DNA of 18,973 bases from Roseburia sp. (GTDB lineage: Bacteria > Bacillota > Clostridia > Lachnospirales > Lachnospiraceae). Each line of letters opens with the position of its first letter. Position 1 is the stretch's first letter. Below the pieces are notes generated by a model that had not been told where the DNA came from, made no database searches, and saw nothing but the letters and a program-made list of their open reading frames with translations. The translations under genes and the position numbers were made by a program. The stretch covers positions 1-18,973 of the forward strand of contig JAUUNJ010000014.1 in assembly GCA_030844625.1 (NCBI GenBank), given 5' to 3'. Shown in pieces: positions 1-7,001 of the stretch.

Positions 1-156
1 AGCAGTATAAATCGTGTTCTGTGAAATAAATAAAAGATTATGGGAATTATCAGTAATAGATTTTACAATTTCATAGACATAACTATCGTGTTTAGCGAGA
101 ATTGAAAGAATCAATAATTCCGTTATCCCATTAATAAAATAATTTCTCCCAGCCAT
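1..156 (-). CDS. PadR-family transcriptional regulator (3' part beyond window edge)
   Basis: The first 52 codons of a leftward gene are visible, open to the window edge. The start is the ATG at 156-154, with GAAAGGTG at 174-167 as ribosome binding site 10 nt upstream. The N-terminus contains NGITELLILSILAKHDSYVY followed by EIV and, at the end of the fragment, ISQNTIYTA. This matches the winged-helix DNA-binding start of PadR proteins, whose usual pattern is L-x-LLILS-L-x3-D-x-YGYEI followed by IS-x-GTIYxxL. PadR proteins usually repress a divergently transcribed neighbour, often an ABC transporter or efflux gene, and respond to a small ligand or antimicrobial. The neighbour here is the secreted-protein/ABC-transporter row starting at 381, and a long inverted repeat sits between them. 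Family assignment is fairly firm; the ligand and true length cannot be seen. Confidence 0.85.
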   Translation of the reverse strand, partial: MAGRNYFINGITELLILSILAKHDSYVYEIVKSITDNSHNLLFISQNTIYTA

Positions 157-180
157 AAATTTCTTACACCTTTCATATAT

Positions 181-208
181 ATTATAGATGAAATGTTTGA
201 TTAATCAA
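181..208 (-). promoter_or_regulatory. Promoter of the padR-like gene
   Basis: Read leftward, TTGATT (208-203), a 16-bp spacer and a perfect TATAAT (186-181) form a sigma-A type promoter. The predicted start point near 174 would give a very short leader beginning at the ribosome binding site. The -35 lies inside the left arm of the inverted repeat 203-233, which fits autoregulation. Confidence 0.55.
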
Positions 209-233
209 TATTTTGGCGAACAAAATATTGATT
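203..233. promoter_or_regulatory. 13-bp perfect inverted repeat, candidate shared PadR operator
   Basis: AATCAATATTTTG (203-215) and CAAAATATTGATT (221-233) are perfect reverse complements around the spacer GCGAA. The left arm covers the leftward -35 (203-208), and the right arm runs into the rightward -35 (232-237). One bound regulator would therefore cover both promoters. A second palindrome, TTGATTAATCAA (197-208), overlaps the left arm. There is no T-tract and no upstream gene end, so a terminator role is unlikely. Binding by the PadR protein is an inference from position. Confidence 0.7.
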
Positions 234-260
234 GACAAAAATAAAGTGCTACGATAGTAT
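232..260 (+). promoter_or_regulatory. Sigma-A promoter of the secreted-protein/ABC-transporter locus
   Basis: Consensus TTGACA (232-237), a 17-bp spacer and TAGTAT (255-260). The predicted start near 267 gives a leader of about 114 nt before the small secreted protein. The leader contains a small hairpin, CTAAG/CTTAG (352-366), just ahead of the ribosome binding site. Confidence 0.7.
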
Positions 261-380
261 ATAAACATAATTATGTATCGGATCAATAGAATAAAATTAA
301 TATTTACAGTTTGGCGTCGGAATCTGGAAAACTGAAAATATAAATAAAAAACTAAGGAATACTTAGAGAAAGAGGTGAAG

Positions 381-764
381 ATGAAAAATAAAATTTCTAA
401 AAAGGTAACAGCTGTGATGATGGCAGGAATATTAACTGCTGGCAGTTGTGTAATGAGTATTTCAGCAGCAAGTTCCTGCTCAATAGGAAACGTGAAATTA
501 TCAAACAGCAATACGAAGGCTACAGCAACAACAATCATTTCAACTGCTTCCAATCCTGTAGATGGAATGGTGGGAACGGCGACAGTAACAACATATAATA
601 ATAAAGGAACAAAAAAATCAGCCAGCAGGACAGATGGCTCAAGTAAAATAAGCGTATCAAGAACTGCAGCAACGAACAGATACTTTGTTAGAGCAGAAGG
701 TCTTCATATACAATATTATAGAGGCTCTGAAATATTAAGGAAATCAACAAGTGTTAAAAATTAG
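381..764 (+). CDS. Small secreted Ser/Thr-rich protein, possible bacteriocin-like peptide
   Basis: The product is 127 residues. The N-terminus MKNKISKKVTAVMMAGILTA is basic then hydrophobic and ends in SISAAS, a type I signal peptide with likely cleavage around residues 28-30. The mature part is short, has no further hydrophobic segment and alternates Ser/Thr/Ala with charged residues (for example KATATTIIST, GTATVTTY and SSKISVSRTA), which suggests a small beta-sandwich. It ends near EGLHIQYYRG and a basic tail. The ATG at 381 is chosen because GAGG (372-375) lies 5 nt upstream; an in-frame GTG at 375 would place the start inside that site. It is the first gene after the strong promoter and precedes two lipoproteins and an ABC exporter. 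The general layout resembles lactococcin-972-type secreted peptides, but no clear family match can be read by eye. It could also be a structural or adhesive surface protein. Confidence 0.75.
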   Translation: MKNKISKKVTAVMMAGILTAGSCVMSISAASSCSIGNVKLSNSNTKATATTIISTASNPVDGMVGTATVTTYNNKGTKKSASRTDGSSKISVSRTAATNRYFVRAEGLHIQYYRGSEILRKSTSVKN

Positions 765-797
765 TAAATTGTAGTATAGATAGAAAGCAATGAGCAG

Positions 798-843
798 GCA
801 GCCATCAGTCAATTATAATATATTTATATGAGATGATGGCTGC
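798..843 (+). other. Intercistronic stem-loop
   Basis: GCAGCCATCA (798-807) and TGATGGCTGC (834-843) form a perfect 10-bp stem around a 26-nt AT-rich loop, between the small secreted protein and the first lipoprotein gene. No run of T follows, so it is not a standard intrinsic terminator. It could act as a partial terminator or RNA-stabilising element that raises expression of the first gene over the rest. Confidence 0.5.
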
Positions 844-882
844 TACTATTGTATTAAGGTGTTTTTGGGTAAGAGAATAGTT

Positions 883-2565
883 ATGAAGAAAAAAATAATA
901 ACATGGATTACGGTTTTAGTACTGATTGCAACGGGATGCAATAAAGTAAATAATTCTTTGCCAAGTTCGGAAAAGGTGTCACAAAATGAAAGTAATCCGG
1001 AAAGCCAAGTATCAGAAAATATAGATATTAATAAAGAATTTCTTTCAAAGAGATATCCTGGAAAGAAAGTGTTGACCTGGGTATATGGAGAGACTTGGGC
1101 ATATACACAGGAAGAAATGAATACATATGGGAGCAAATCAGGAACGAAATATATGACGAATGATCAGATAATACGGCTTAATGATAATCTGGCATCAAAG
1201 GGAAAGGACTATGTCATAAATTATATTAGGCTTGGCGGTGGAGAAGAATATATCAATGAAGTAAAAAAAATGGTCGCGGAAGGAAATGCACCGGATTTTA
1301 TAACGGCAGAAATGTTTTATGATCAGACAGCAGAAGTTTTTTCCCGTATTATGGAATATGACTTTATTGCCGAAGGATTATTGGAGGATTTAGAGAAGTA
1401 TTTAGACAGCGGACTCAAAGATTATAAAAAGTCAGTTTCCCAAAATGTATTGGAAGTTTCAAAAATAAATAATCACTTTTACGGTATTAATGGTAATTTG
1501 CATGATGTACCTTATCAATTAAATTGGTATGTAAACGTTGATATTGCAGAAAAATATGGGATTAATCTGGATAGTATGGATGAAATGGATTTACAGGATT
1601 GGGAAAAATATTGTGACATTGTTTATGAAGGAGAAAAAAAAGTAGGAACAAGAAATTTTAAAATATTAGATGGTAATAAAGGAATTCAGACAGAGACAAC
1701 ATCTACGGTGGGGTACATAGGAGACTTAGGGGGAAACAACTATTTTGAGACACATGTATTTGGAATTGGTTTAAATGGAAATAAAATCATCAATTATTAT
1801 AAAGATCCCGGAGTAAAACAAGAATATAAAACTTATTCGGAATATTTACAAAAAGGATATTTAAATTATTTAAATCCATCAGATCAAGATGAAGAATCCA
1901 TCTATACAGGAAATTTGTTTTTATATCCTCACGCAGATTGCACAGTGACAAAGTCAAGTAATGAGAATGTGTTGGAAGAAATAAATATACAATACTCTCA
2001 GGTAAAAAAAATAAAGAAGATTAAATGGAAAGAAGATAATATAAGTGAGTGGAGGTTAAACTATCCCGGTGTTAGCGGAATATGCAGCGCTTCAGATAAT
2101 AAGGAGCGTGCGGTGGATGCATTGAATATTATTTATTCGGATAAAGAAATAGCCAATATTATTTCCAATCCTTTTTATGAAACAGGAAGCGGTATATTGA
2201 AAACGACGAATCAAATAAAAGAATTTTATGATCAAAATAATGGTGACTTTGAATCTTCTCATGGAATGCTAACCAATAGTTTTTTGGCAGATAGTATTGT
2301 AGGGAATGATATAAATGATGGAAATACGGCAAAAGAACTTATAGACAGTGTTAATATAAATGAAAAATTTGCAGGGAAATTATATGATTACACTCCAATA
2401 AAAAAAGAAGTCCGAAAATTGAAAAAAATAGAAAAAAAGTATGTTGGGCTGGGGGCTGGAGGAAAGTTAAAAGAGAAAAATTTTGAGAAAATATGGAAAG
2501 AATTTCTAAGTGAACTGGATAAGGCGGGAATGGAAAAAGCTTTGAGATATTTGAATGAACAGTAG
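883..2565 (+). CDS. Extracellular solute-binding-protein-like lipoprotein
   Basis: The product is 560 residues. The signal sequence MKKKIITWITVLVLIATGC carries a lipobox with Cys19, so the protein should be anchored on the outer face of the membrane. The mature part follows the layout of family 1 ABC solute-binding proteins. It has an early beta strand (KKVLTWVYG), a helix and strand ending in EGNAPDFITA, then LLEDLEKYLDSG, a YGINGN strand and a hinge-like segment, W-Y-V-N-V-D-I-A-E-K-Y-G near residue 215. The ATG at 883 is preferred over an upstream GTG at 859 because it gives a clean signal peptide, although its ribosome binding site (AAGAG, 871-875) is weak. No MalF/MalG-type import permease is nearby. 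The neighbouring ABC genes are of the ABC-2 export type, so a receptor, sensor or immunity role is possible. Composition is very AT-rich. Confidence 0.75.
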   Translation: MKKKIITWITVLVLIATGCNKVNNSLPSSEKVSQNESNPESQVSENIDINKEFLSKRYPGKKVLTWVYGETWAYTQEEMNTYGSKSGTKYMTNDQIIRLNDNLASKGKDYVINYIRLGGGEEYINEVKKMVAEGNAPDFITAEMFYDQTAEVFSRIMEYDFIAEGLLEDLEKYLDSGLKDYKKSVSQNVLEVSKINNHFYGINGNLHDVPYQLNWYVNVDIAEKYGINLDSMDEMDLQDWEKYCDIVYEGEKKVGTRNFKILDGNKGIQTETTSTVGYIGDLGGNNYFETHVFGIGLNGNKIINYYKDPGVKQEYKTYSEYLQKGYLNYLNPSDQDEESIYTGNLFLYPHADCTVTKSSNENVLEEINIQYSQVKKIKKIKWKEDNISEWRLNYPGVSGICSASDNKERAVDALNIIYSDKEIANIISNPFYETGSGILKTTNQIKEFYDQNNGDFESSHGMLTNSFLADSIVGNDINDGNTAKELIDSVNINEKFAGKLYDYTPIKKEVRKLKKIEKKYVGLGAGGKLKEKNFEKIWKEFLSELDKAGMEKALRYLNEQ

Positions 2566-2574
2566 GAGGTATAT

Positions 2575-3870
2575 ATGAGAAAGTTCATTAATAGGATAAG
2601 CATAATGGTATTGTGTTCGGCATTCTTATTTACAGGGTGTAACAGTAAGAAAAAGGTAGTGGATCAAGAGTATATAGCGCTAGAAGAATATAAATCGTTT
2701 TGTGGTGAATTGGCTGTTCATAGCGAAATAGATGGTGATTATAGCAGGATATACTACTATGATTATAAGAGCGGAAAGGAAATATTTGCATGCGGGCAGG
2801 CAAATTGCAGTCATCAGTCATCAGATTATATCGCAGGAAAAATAAACTGTAACGCAGTAATAGAAGGCGAAGTACAGTATCCCTTTGTTTATCAGAGTAA
2901 GCTTTATTATTTTGTAGTTAATAGTAATAATTCGGTTCTCTGGAAAAGTAACACGGACGGGACACAAAAGGAAATTGTTGCAGAATTAGAATTTGCCATT
3001 AATAATTGTGAGAGTGCATTTGTAAAAGGAAATGTTTATATTACGTGCAGCAATGTGGAAGAGACTGAGGGCGAAATGAATAAATCATATATAAGTAATA
3101 CAAGAACAGAAATATACAAAGTAGATATTGGAAAAGGTAATGTAGAGCAGATAACTGATATGGGGGAAAAAGCCGAAAGTAATATTAAATATATACGTTA
3201 TTTTGACAATAAATTGTTTTTTGTTTATTCAAGTTCCCAAAAGTCATATGAAGAAGCAGGCTTTGATGGAGCGGATGATTATCTGAAATGGATGGCATCT
3301 GATAATTTTACATATAAGAAAGATATAGAACTTTTGGGAAAAACAGAAAAATGTTATACATATGATTTGGATACAAAAAAAGTAGAGAGAATAGACATTG
3401 ATTTCGAAAGCAATTTTGAACCTTACAAAGGAATAGACGATATGGATACCTATTATGTGTTGGGATACGCAAATGATACAATGTATTATCTAAACTCAGT
3501 AGTAGGAAAATACGCAATTTATTCTTATAACATAAAAACTAAGGAAAGAAAAGAAGTTTTAAGTTGTTTTAAATTAGTGGATGCATATAAAGATAATAAA
3601 ATTTATGTGACTGGTATGGATATGGATGAAAAGACAAAGGATGAACTTATACCATCAGCAGATTTAAATAAAGAGCCGACCTATTATATTATAGATGTAA
3701 AAACAGGAAGTGTGACAAAACAAGACTATGGTGTTGAGGGAAAAATATTATACGTTGTGGATGCAAATAAAGAAGGACTGATTGCATATATAAAAGATTT
3801 TGATGCAATGTATGATACATTGGATGAACATAGTATGTGCACAATAGGGGGAGAAAAGATAAAACAGTAG
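2575..3870 (+). CDS. Lipoprotein with predicted beta-propeller fold and Cys/His cluster
   Basis: The product is 431 residues. The N-terminus MRKFINRISIMVLCSAFLFT is followed by G-Cys22, giving a good lipobox. AGGAGG overlaps the preceding stop codon and fixes the ATG at 2575, so the gene is translationally close to the SBP-like lipoprotein. The mature part has repeated strand patterns of the type YYYDYKSGKEI, LYYFVVNSNNSVLWKSNTDG, EIYKVDIGKGNVEQI, CYTYDLDTKKVERI, AIYSYNIKTKERKEV and YYIIDVKTGSVTK. These are the short strand-turn repeats of beta-propeller proteins (DUF5050/TolB-like). A cluster Cys73-x4-Cys78-x-His80-x11-Cys92 follows the first repeat. Function is unknown. It may bind peptide or partner protein at the surface and work with the ABC exporter encoded next. 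Confidence 0.7.
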   Translation: MRKFINRISIMVLCSAFLFTGCNSKKKVVDQEYIALEEYKSFCGELAVHSEIDGDYSRIYYYDYKSGKEIFACGQANCSHQSSDYIAGKINCNAVIEGEVQYPFVYQSKLYYFVVNSNNSVLWKSNTDGTQKEIVAELEFAINNCESAFVKGNVYITCSNVEETEGEMNKSYISNTRTEIYKVDIGKGNVEQITDMGEKAESNIKYIRYFDNKLFFVYSSSQKSYEEAGFDGADDYLKWMASDNFTYKKDIELLGKTEKCYTYDLDTKKVERIDIDFESNFEPYKGIDDMDTYYVLGYANDTMYYLNSVVGKYAIYSYNIKTKERKEVLSCFKLVDAYKDNKIYVTGMDMDEKTKDELIPSADLNKEPTYYIIDVKTGSVTKQDYGVEGKILYVVDANKEGLIAYIKDFDAMYDTLDEHSMCTIGGEKIKQ

Positions 3871-3925
3871 TTTTTTCTAAGAATGATATTAAAACACACA
3901 GGGAACGGAAGTCTGGGGGCGTAAT

Positions 3926-5887
3926 ATGGTTTTGAAAGAGTTTAAAAAGATATTTTTAAACAAGTGGATTATTTTCCTGCTTATATTATTATGTTTTATA
4001 AACGTGTTTTTAAATATAAAAATCACAGATAAAGATAAAGAGAACATTCAACAGGAATATGCTGTTAGTCAGGAAAAAATAGACGAATATGGTGAGTATA
4101 TTGATAATGTAAGAGAAAATGCCAAAATAATTTCTTCCTTTGAATTATTCAATGAAGGAAGCGATTATCAAACCAAGAGTGCGGAAAAAATTGTAAAAGC
4201 ATACGATAATGTAAAAAATGTAAAGCCGGTTTATGGAAATTATGTGGCAGTTGGCAAATTTACAAATATAGGATTTACAGACATAATTATATTCATCGTT
4301 ATGTTGCAATGTACAATGGTTCTAATTAATACAGATGTGAAAAATGGAATGTTAATATTACTTAAATCATGCAAAAGGGGGAGAGTAAGGCTTGTACTTG
4401 GAAAAATAGGAGCGTTGTTTCTGGCAGATTTAATTGTTACATTTAGTGTAATGTTTGTACATGGAATTTCTTTGTATGCTGCTTATGGTTGTAGTAGCCT
4501 GACAGTTCCGTTGCAGTCAGTGTCGGAATTTTATGAATCATTTCTTCCAATCACAATTATTCAATATATTGTATTATTTTTTATATTTAAAATTTTTGCA
4601 GTTTTCACCTATTCCCTAATGATTTTTTTTCTTGCAGTCATATGCCGGAATAGTGGAATCATATACAGTATAACAGGTGTAATTATACTAATATCATTCA
4701 TTACTTATACGAGAATTTTGTGGGATTATGCCACAGCTTTATTTAAAATTATAAGTCCTATTACACTCATTGATATAAAAGCGGTGACCTGTAAATATTA
4801 CAATATGAATATATTAGGTAATCCCATTAGTATTATGGCTGTAGCAATATTATGTATTATTTTATATATTGTAATTTTGGAAATAGCATCAGTAGTGATG
4901 TTTTCTAATAATATAAATATTGCATTAAGGTTAAAGAAAAAACTGTGTCTAAGAAAAAACAAAGAGAAGCATGTAAAGGGCATGCTGTCAATGGAATATA
5001 AAAAGCTTCTTATAACAAACAAAGGAATTATTATTTTACTTATATTGATTTTATTACAGAGCTTTATTGTACAGGAAACGGATACGGAATTGTCAGAGGA
5101 GCAACTGTATTATGCGCATTATATAGATGATATTGAAGGGGAACAATCGAAGCAAACAAACGACTATATTAGTTTGGAGAAAAAGAGATATAAGACATTG
5201 AACGCAGATTACGAAAAAAATACGGAATTATTCAATGCAGGAAAAATTGATGCGATGTCAATGGGAGCCCTACAGGAGCAGTATGATTGGGAAATGCGAA
5301 AATATCCTTCTTTTGAAAAAGTAAAAGCGCATAAAAAATATCTGGATAGTTTAGAAAAAGAACAAAACATAAAAGGATGGTTCGTAAATGATATAGGAAT
5401 AAATTATATCATCCATCCGGAATTAATATATAGCGAAAACATAGCATGGATATTTATGATGATGGCAATCATTCTGCTTGTGACATCATGTATGGGGTAT
5501 GAGGAACAAACAGGAATGGAACATCTTACAGATACGATGACCTTTGGAAAAAAGAAGTTATTAAAAAAGAAAGTGATGGTTACAACGTGGATAACTACGT
5601 TAATTTTTATTATATCTAACTTACCTTATTTTTTATTGATGAAATATAATTATAAATTTAGCGGTGTTATGGCACCGATAAAAAGCTTGGAAGAATTTGA
5701 ACATTTTGCTCTAAATATTCCTATTGCAGTATATTTGATCTTATTGTACATAACTAAATTTATTTTTACCCTGTTTGTGATGGTACTGGTTATTGTAATA
5801 GCCAGACAATGCAGAGGCTACATAAAAAAGGTTGCAATTTCTGTTACTTTAATCATTGTGCCGATGCTCATATTTACCGTTTTGTGA
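3926..5887 (+). CDS. Tandemly duplicated ABC-2-type membrane permease
   Basis: The product is 653 residues and very hydrophobic. Two similar halves are visible. Half 1 (about 1-352) starts with EFKKIFLNKW then a membrane helix (13-31), an outer soluble loop (about 32-112), a helix near 115-134 and further helices to about 326. Half 2 (about 353-653) starts with MLSMEYKKLLITNKG then a helix, an outer loop (about 382-500) and a helix bundle. PLQSVSEF (195-202) in half 1 matches PIKSLEEF (584-591) in half 2, each before a long hydrophobic stretch. NGMLILLKS in half 1 corresponds to TGMEHLTDT in half 2. The protein has no ATPase motifs, and the ATPase is encoded 60 nt downstream. A GGGGG motif upstream supports the ATG at 3926. 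It is likely a fused exporter that moves or expels a peptide or lipid-like substrate; the substrate is not visible. Confidence 0.75.
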   Translation: MVLKEFKKIFLNKWIIFLLILLCFINVFLNIKITDKDKENIQQEYAVSQEKIDEYGEYIDNVRENAKIISSFELFNEGSDYQTKSAEKIVKAYDNVKNVKPVYGNYVAVGKFTNIGFTDIIIFIVMLQCTMVLINTDVKNGMLILLKSCKRGRVRLVLGKIGALFLADLIVTFSVMFVHGISLYAAYGCSSLTVPLQSVSEFYESFLPITIIQYIVLFFIFKIFAVFTYSLMIFFLAVICRNSGIIYSITGVIILISFITYTRILWDYATALFKIISPITLIDIKAVTCKYYNMNILGNPISIMAVAILCIILYIVILEIASVVMFSNNINIALRLKKKLCLRKNKEKHVKGMLSMEYKKLLITNKGIIILLILILLQSFIVQETDTELSEEQLYYAHYIDDIEGEQSKQTNDYISLEKKRYKTLNADYEKNTELFNAGKIDAMSMGALQEQYDWEMRKYPSFEKVKAHKKYLDSLEKEQNIKGWFVNDIGINYIIHPELIYSENIAWIFMMMAIILLVTSCMGYEEQTGMEHLTDTMTFGKKKLLKKKVMVTTWITTLIFIISNLPYFLLMKYNYKFSGVMAPIKSLEEFEHFALNIPIAVYLILLYITKFIFTLFVMVLVIVIARQCRGYIKKVAISVTLIIVPMLIFTVL

Positions 5888-5947
5888 GTGTAGTATGAAA
5901 CGGGAATGTTATTGTATTAGTGGAGAGATATTCAATAAGGAGGAGCT

Positions 5948-6835
5948 ATGTTAGAGATAAGAGAACTTACAAAAAGTTATGGTAATAAAATTGCGCTAAA
6001 CAAATTTAATTTTATTTTTGAAAAAGGAATATATGGTCTGCTGGGACCTAACGGTGCAGGGAAATCCACATTAATGAATATATTAGTAGATGGAATTAAA
6101 AAAAGTAGTGGTGAAATTTTGTACAATGGAAAAAGTATTGAAAAACTTGGGGCGAAATATAGAGATATAATTGGATATGTTCCGCAGCAGCAGGGGTTAT
6201 ATGATACATTTACGGCAGAAGAATTCTTGAATTATATTGGTAATTTAAAAGCAATAAATAAGTCCGAAATAAGAAATAGAATTGATGAGGTATTAGAGTG
6301 CGTAAATTTAAGTAATGAAAAAAGAAGAAAACTTGGCGGATTTTCTGGTGGAATGAAACAAAGAATTTTAATTGCACAGGCATTGATTAATGATCCGGAT
6401 ATATTGATATTAGATGAGCCGACGGCTGGGCTGGACCCGAATGAAAGAATCAGAATAAGAAATTTAATTGCACAAATAAGTATAAATAAAATTGTTATTA
6501 TAGCAACTCATATTGTGTCAGACATTGAATTTATAGCAGGTCACATTATATTGCTTTCAGATGGAAAAATAATAAGAAGTGGTAATCCATCCGAGTTATT
6601 GTCTGAAATAAACGGTTATGTATATGAGGAAATGATTCATGAGGAAAGGGTAAAGGAATACAATGAGAAATATTTAGTAAGCGGTCTTATGGCAGGTGCA
6701 GAACAAATTAAAGTAAGATATATCTGTACAGATAAAGACCACCAAGCGCCAAAGGCAGAAGCAAATCTGGAAGACTACTATTTGTTTATGGAAAATAGTC
6801 ACATTGAAGATGGTGTGAAGCATAATAAAAAGTAA
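5948..6835 (+). CDS. ABC transporter ATP-binding protein (ABC-2/CcmA type)
   Basis: The product is 295 residues. All nucleotide-binding motifs are intact: Walker A GPNGAGKST (33-41), Q-loop around Gln80-82 in VPQQQGLYDTFT, signature FSGGMKQR (132-139), Walker B ILILDEP (152-158, catalytic Glu157), D-loop near Asp163 and H-loop His188 in ATHIVSD. The order and the wording of the motifs fit ATPases that partner ABC-2 permeases in drug, bacteriocin or polysaccharide export and self-protection. The C-terminal tail (about 215-295) is variable, as usual for the group. A perfect AGGAGG precedes the ATG at 5948. It should energise the 653-residue permease encoded just upstream. It is the last gene of the AT-rich locus. 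Confidence 0.92.
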   Translation: MLEIRELTKSYGNKIALNKFNFIFEKGIYGLLGPNGAGKSTLMNILVDGIKKSSGEILYNGKSIEKLGAKYRDIIGYVPQQQGLYDTFTAEEFLNYIGNLKAINKSEIRNRIDEVLECVNLSNEKRRKLGGFSGGMKQRILIAQALINDPDILILDEPTAGLDPNERIRIRNLIAQISINKIVIIATHIVSDIEFIAGHIILLSDGKIIRSGNPSELLSEINGYVYEEMIHEERVKEYNEKYLVSGLMAGAEQIKVRYICTDKDHQAPKAEANLEDYYLFMENSHIEDGVKHNKK

Positions 6836-6874
6836 AATAATTGTTAATATTTTTCTAAAATTAAATAAACTATA

Positions 6875-6903
6875 TTGACAGACCATATATAAAGGGATAA
6901 AAT
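6875..6903 (+). promoter_or_regulatory. Sigma-A promoter of the marR-ABC-ABC operon
   Basis: TTGACA (6875-6880), a 17-bp spacer and TAAAAT (6898-6903). The predicted start near 6910 falls inside the inverted repeat that follows, so a bound repressor would block RNA polymerase. Confidence 0.7.
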
Positions 6904-6950
6904 TGCTAACATCGTTAATTACTAATGGTGTTAGCAATTTGTGGTTTTTA
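6900..6950 (+). terminator. Stem-loop after the ABC ATPase gene; terminator and/or operator
   Basis: AAATTGCTAACA (6900-6911) and TGTTAGCAATTT (6929-6940) form a perfect 12-bp stem that can extend through wobble pairs. It is followed by GTGG and five T (6945-6949). It lies 64 nt after the ABC ATPase stop codon and could terminate the upstream row. The T-run is displaced and short, so an operator role is at least as likely. Confidence 0.45.
6905..6935. promoter_or_regulatory. Two inverted MarR operator-like sites
   Basis: GCTAACATCGTTAAT (6905-6919) and, on the opposite strand, GCTAACACCATTAGT (6935-6921) agree at 12 of 15 positions. Each is itself a pseudo-palindrome (TAAC-3-GTTA type), the size and symmetry expected for a MarR dimer site. 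They begin just after the -10 box and cover the predicted transcription start. Autorepression by the MarR protein encoded at 7002 is inferred from position. Confidence 0.5.
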
Positions 6951-7001
6951 TCAAATATATACATTTAGAGAAAAGGAAAATTTCCGGAAAGAGAATTGTT
7001 T

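Noticed and set aside
273..335. Possible 20-codon leader peptide starting ATGTATCGG in the 5' leader
   Set aside because: There is no ribosome binding site and the composition is arbitrary; not distinguishable from chance.
182..553. 123-codon open frame on the minus strand over the promoter and small secreted gene
   Set aside because: It is antisense to a gene with a clear signal peptide and ribosome binding site, crosses both promoters and has hydrophobic low-complexity content from AT-rich DNA.
859..882. GTG start for the SBP-like lipoprotein, 8 codons earlier
   Set aside because: It would add MFLGKRIV before a complete lipoprotein signal sequence; the ATG at 883 gives the standard basic-hydrophobic-lipobox layout.
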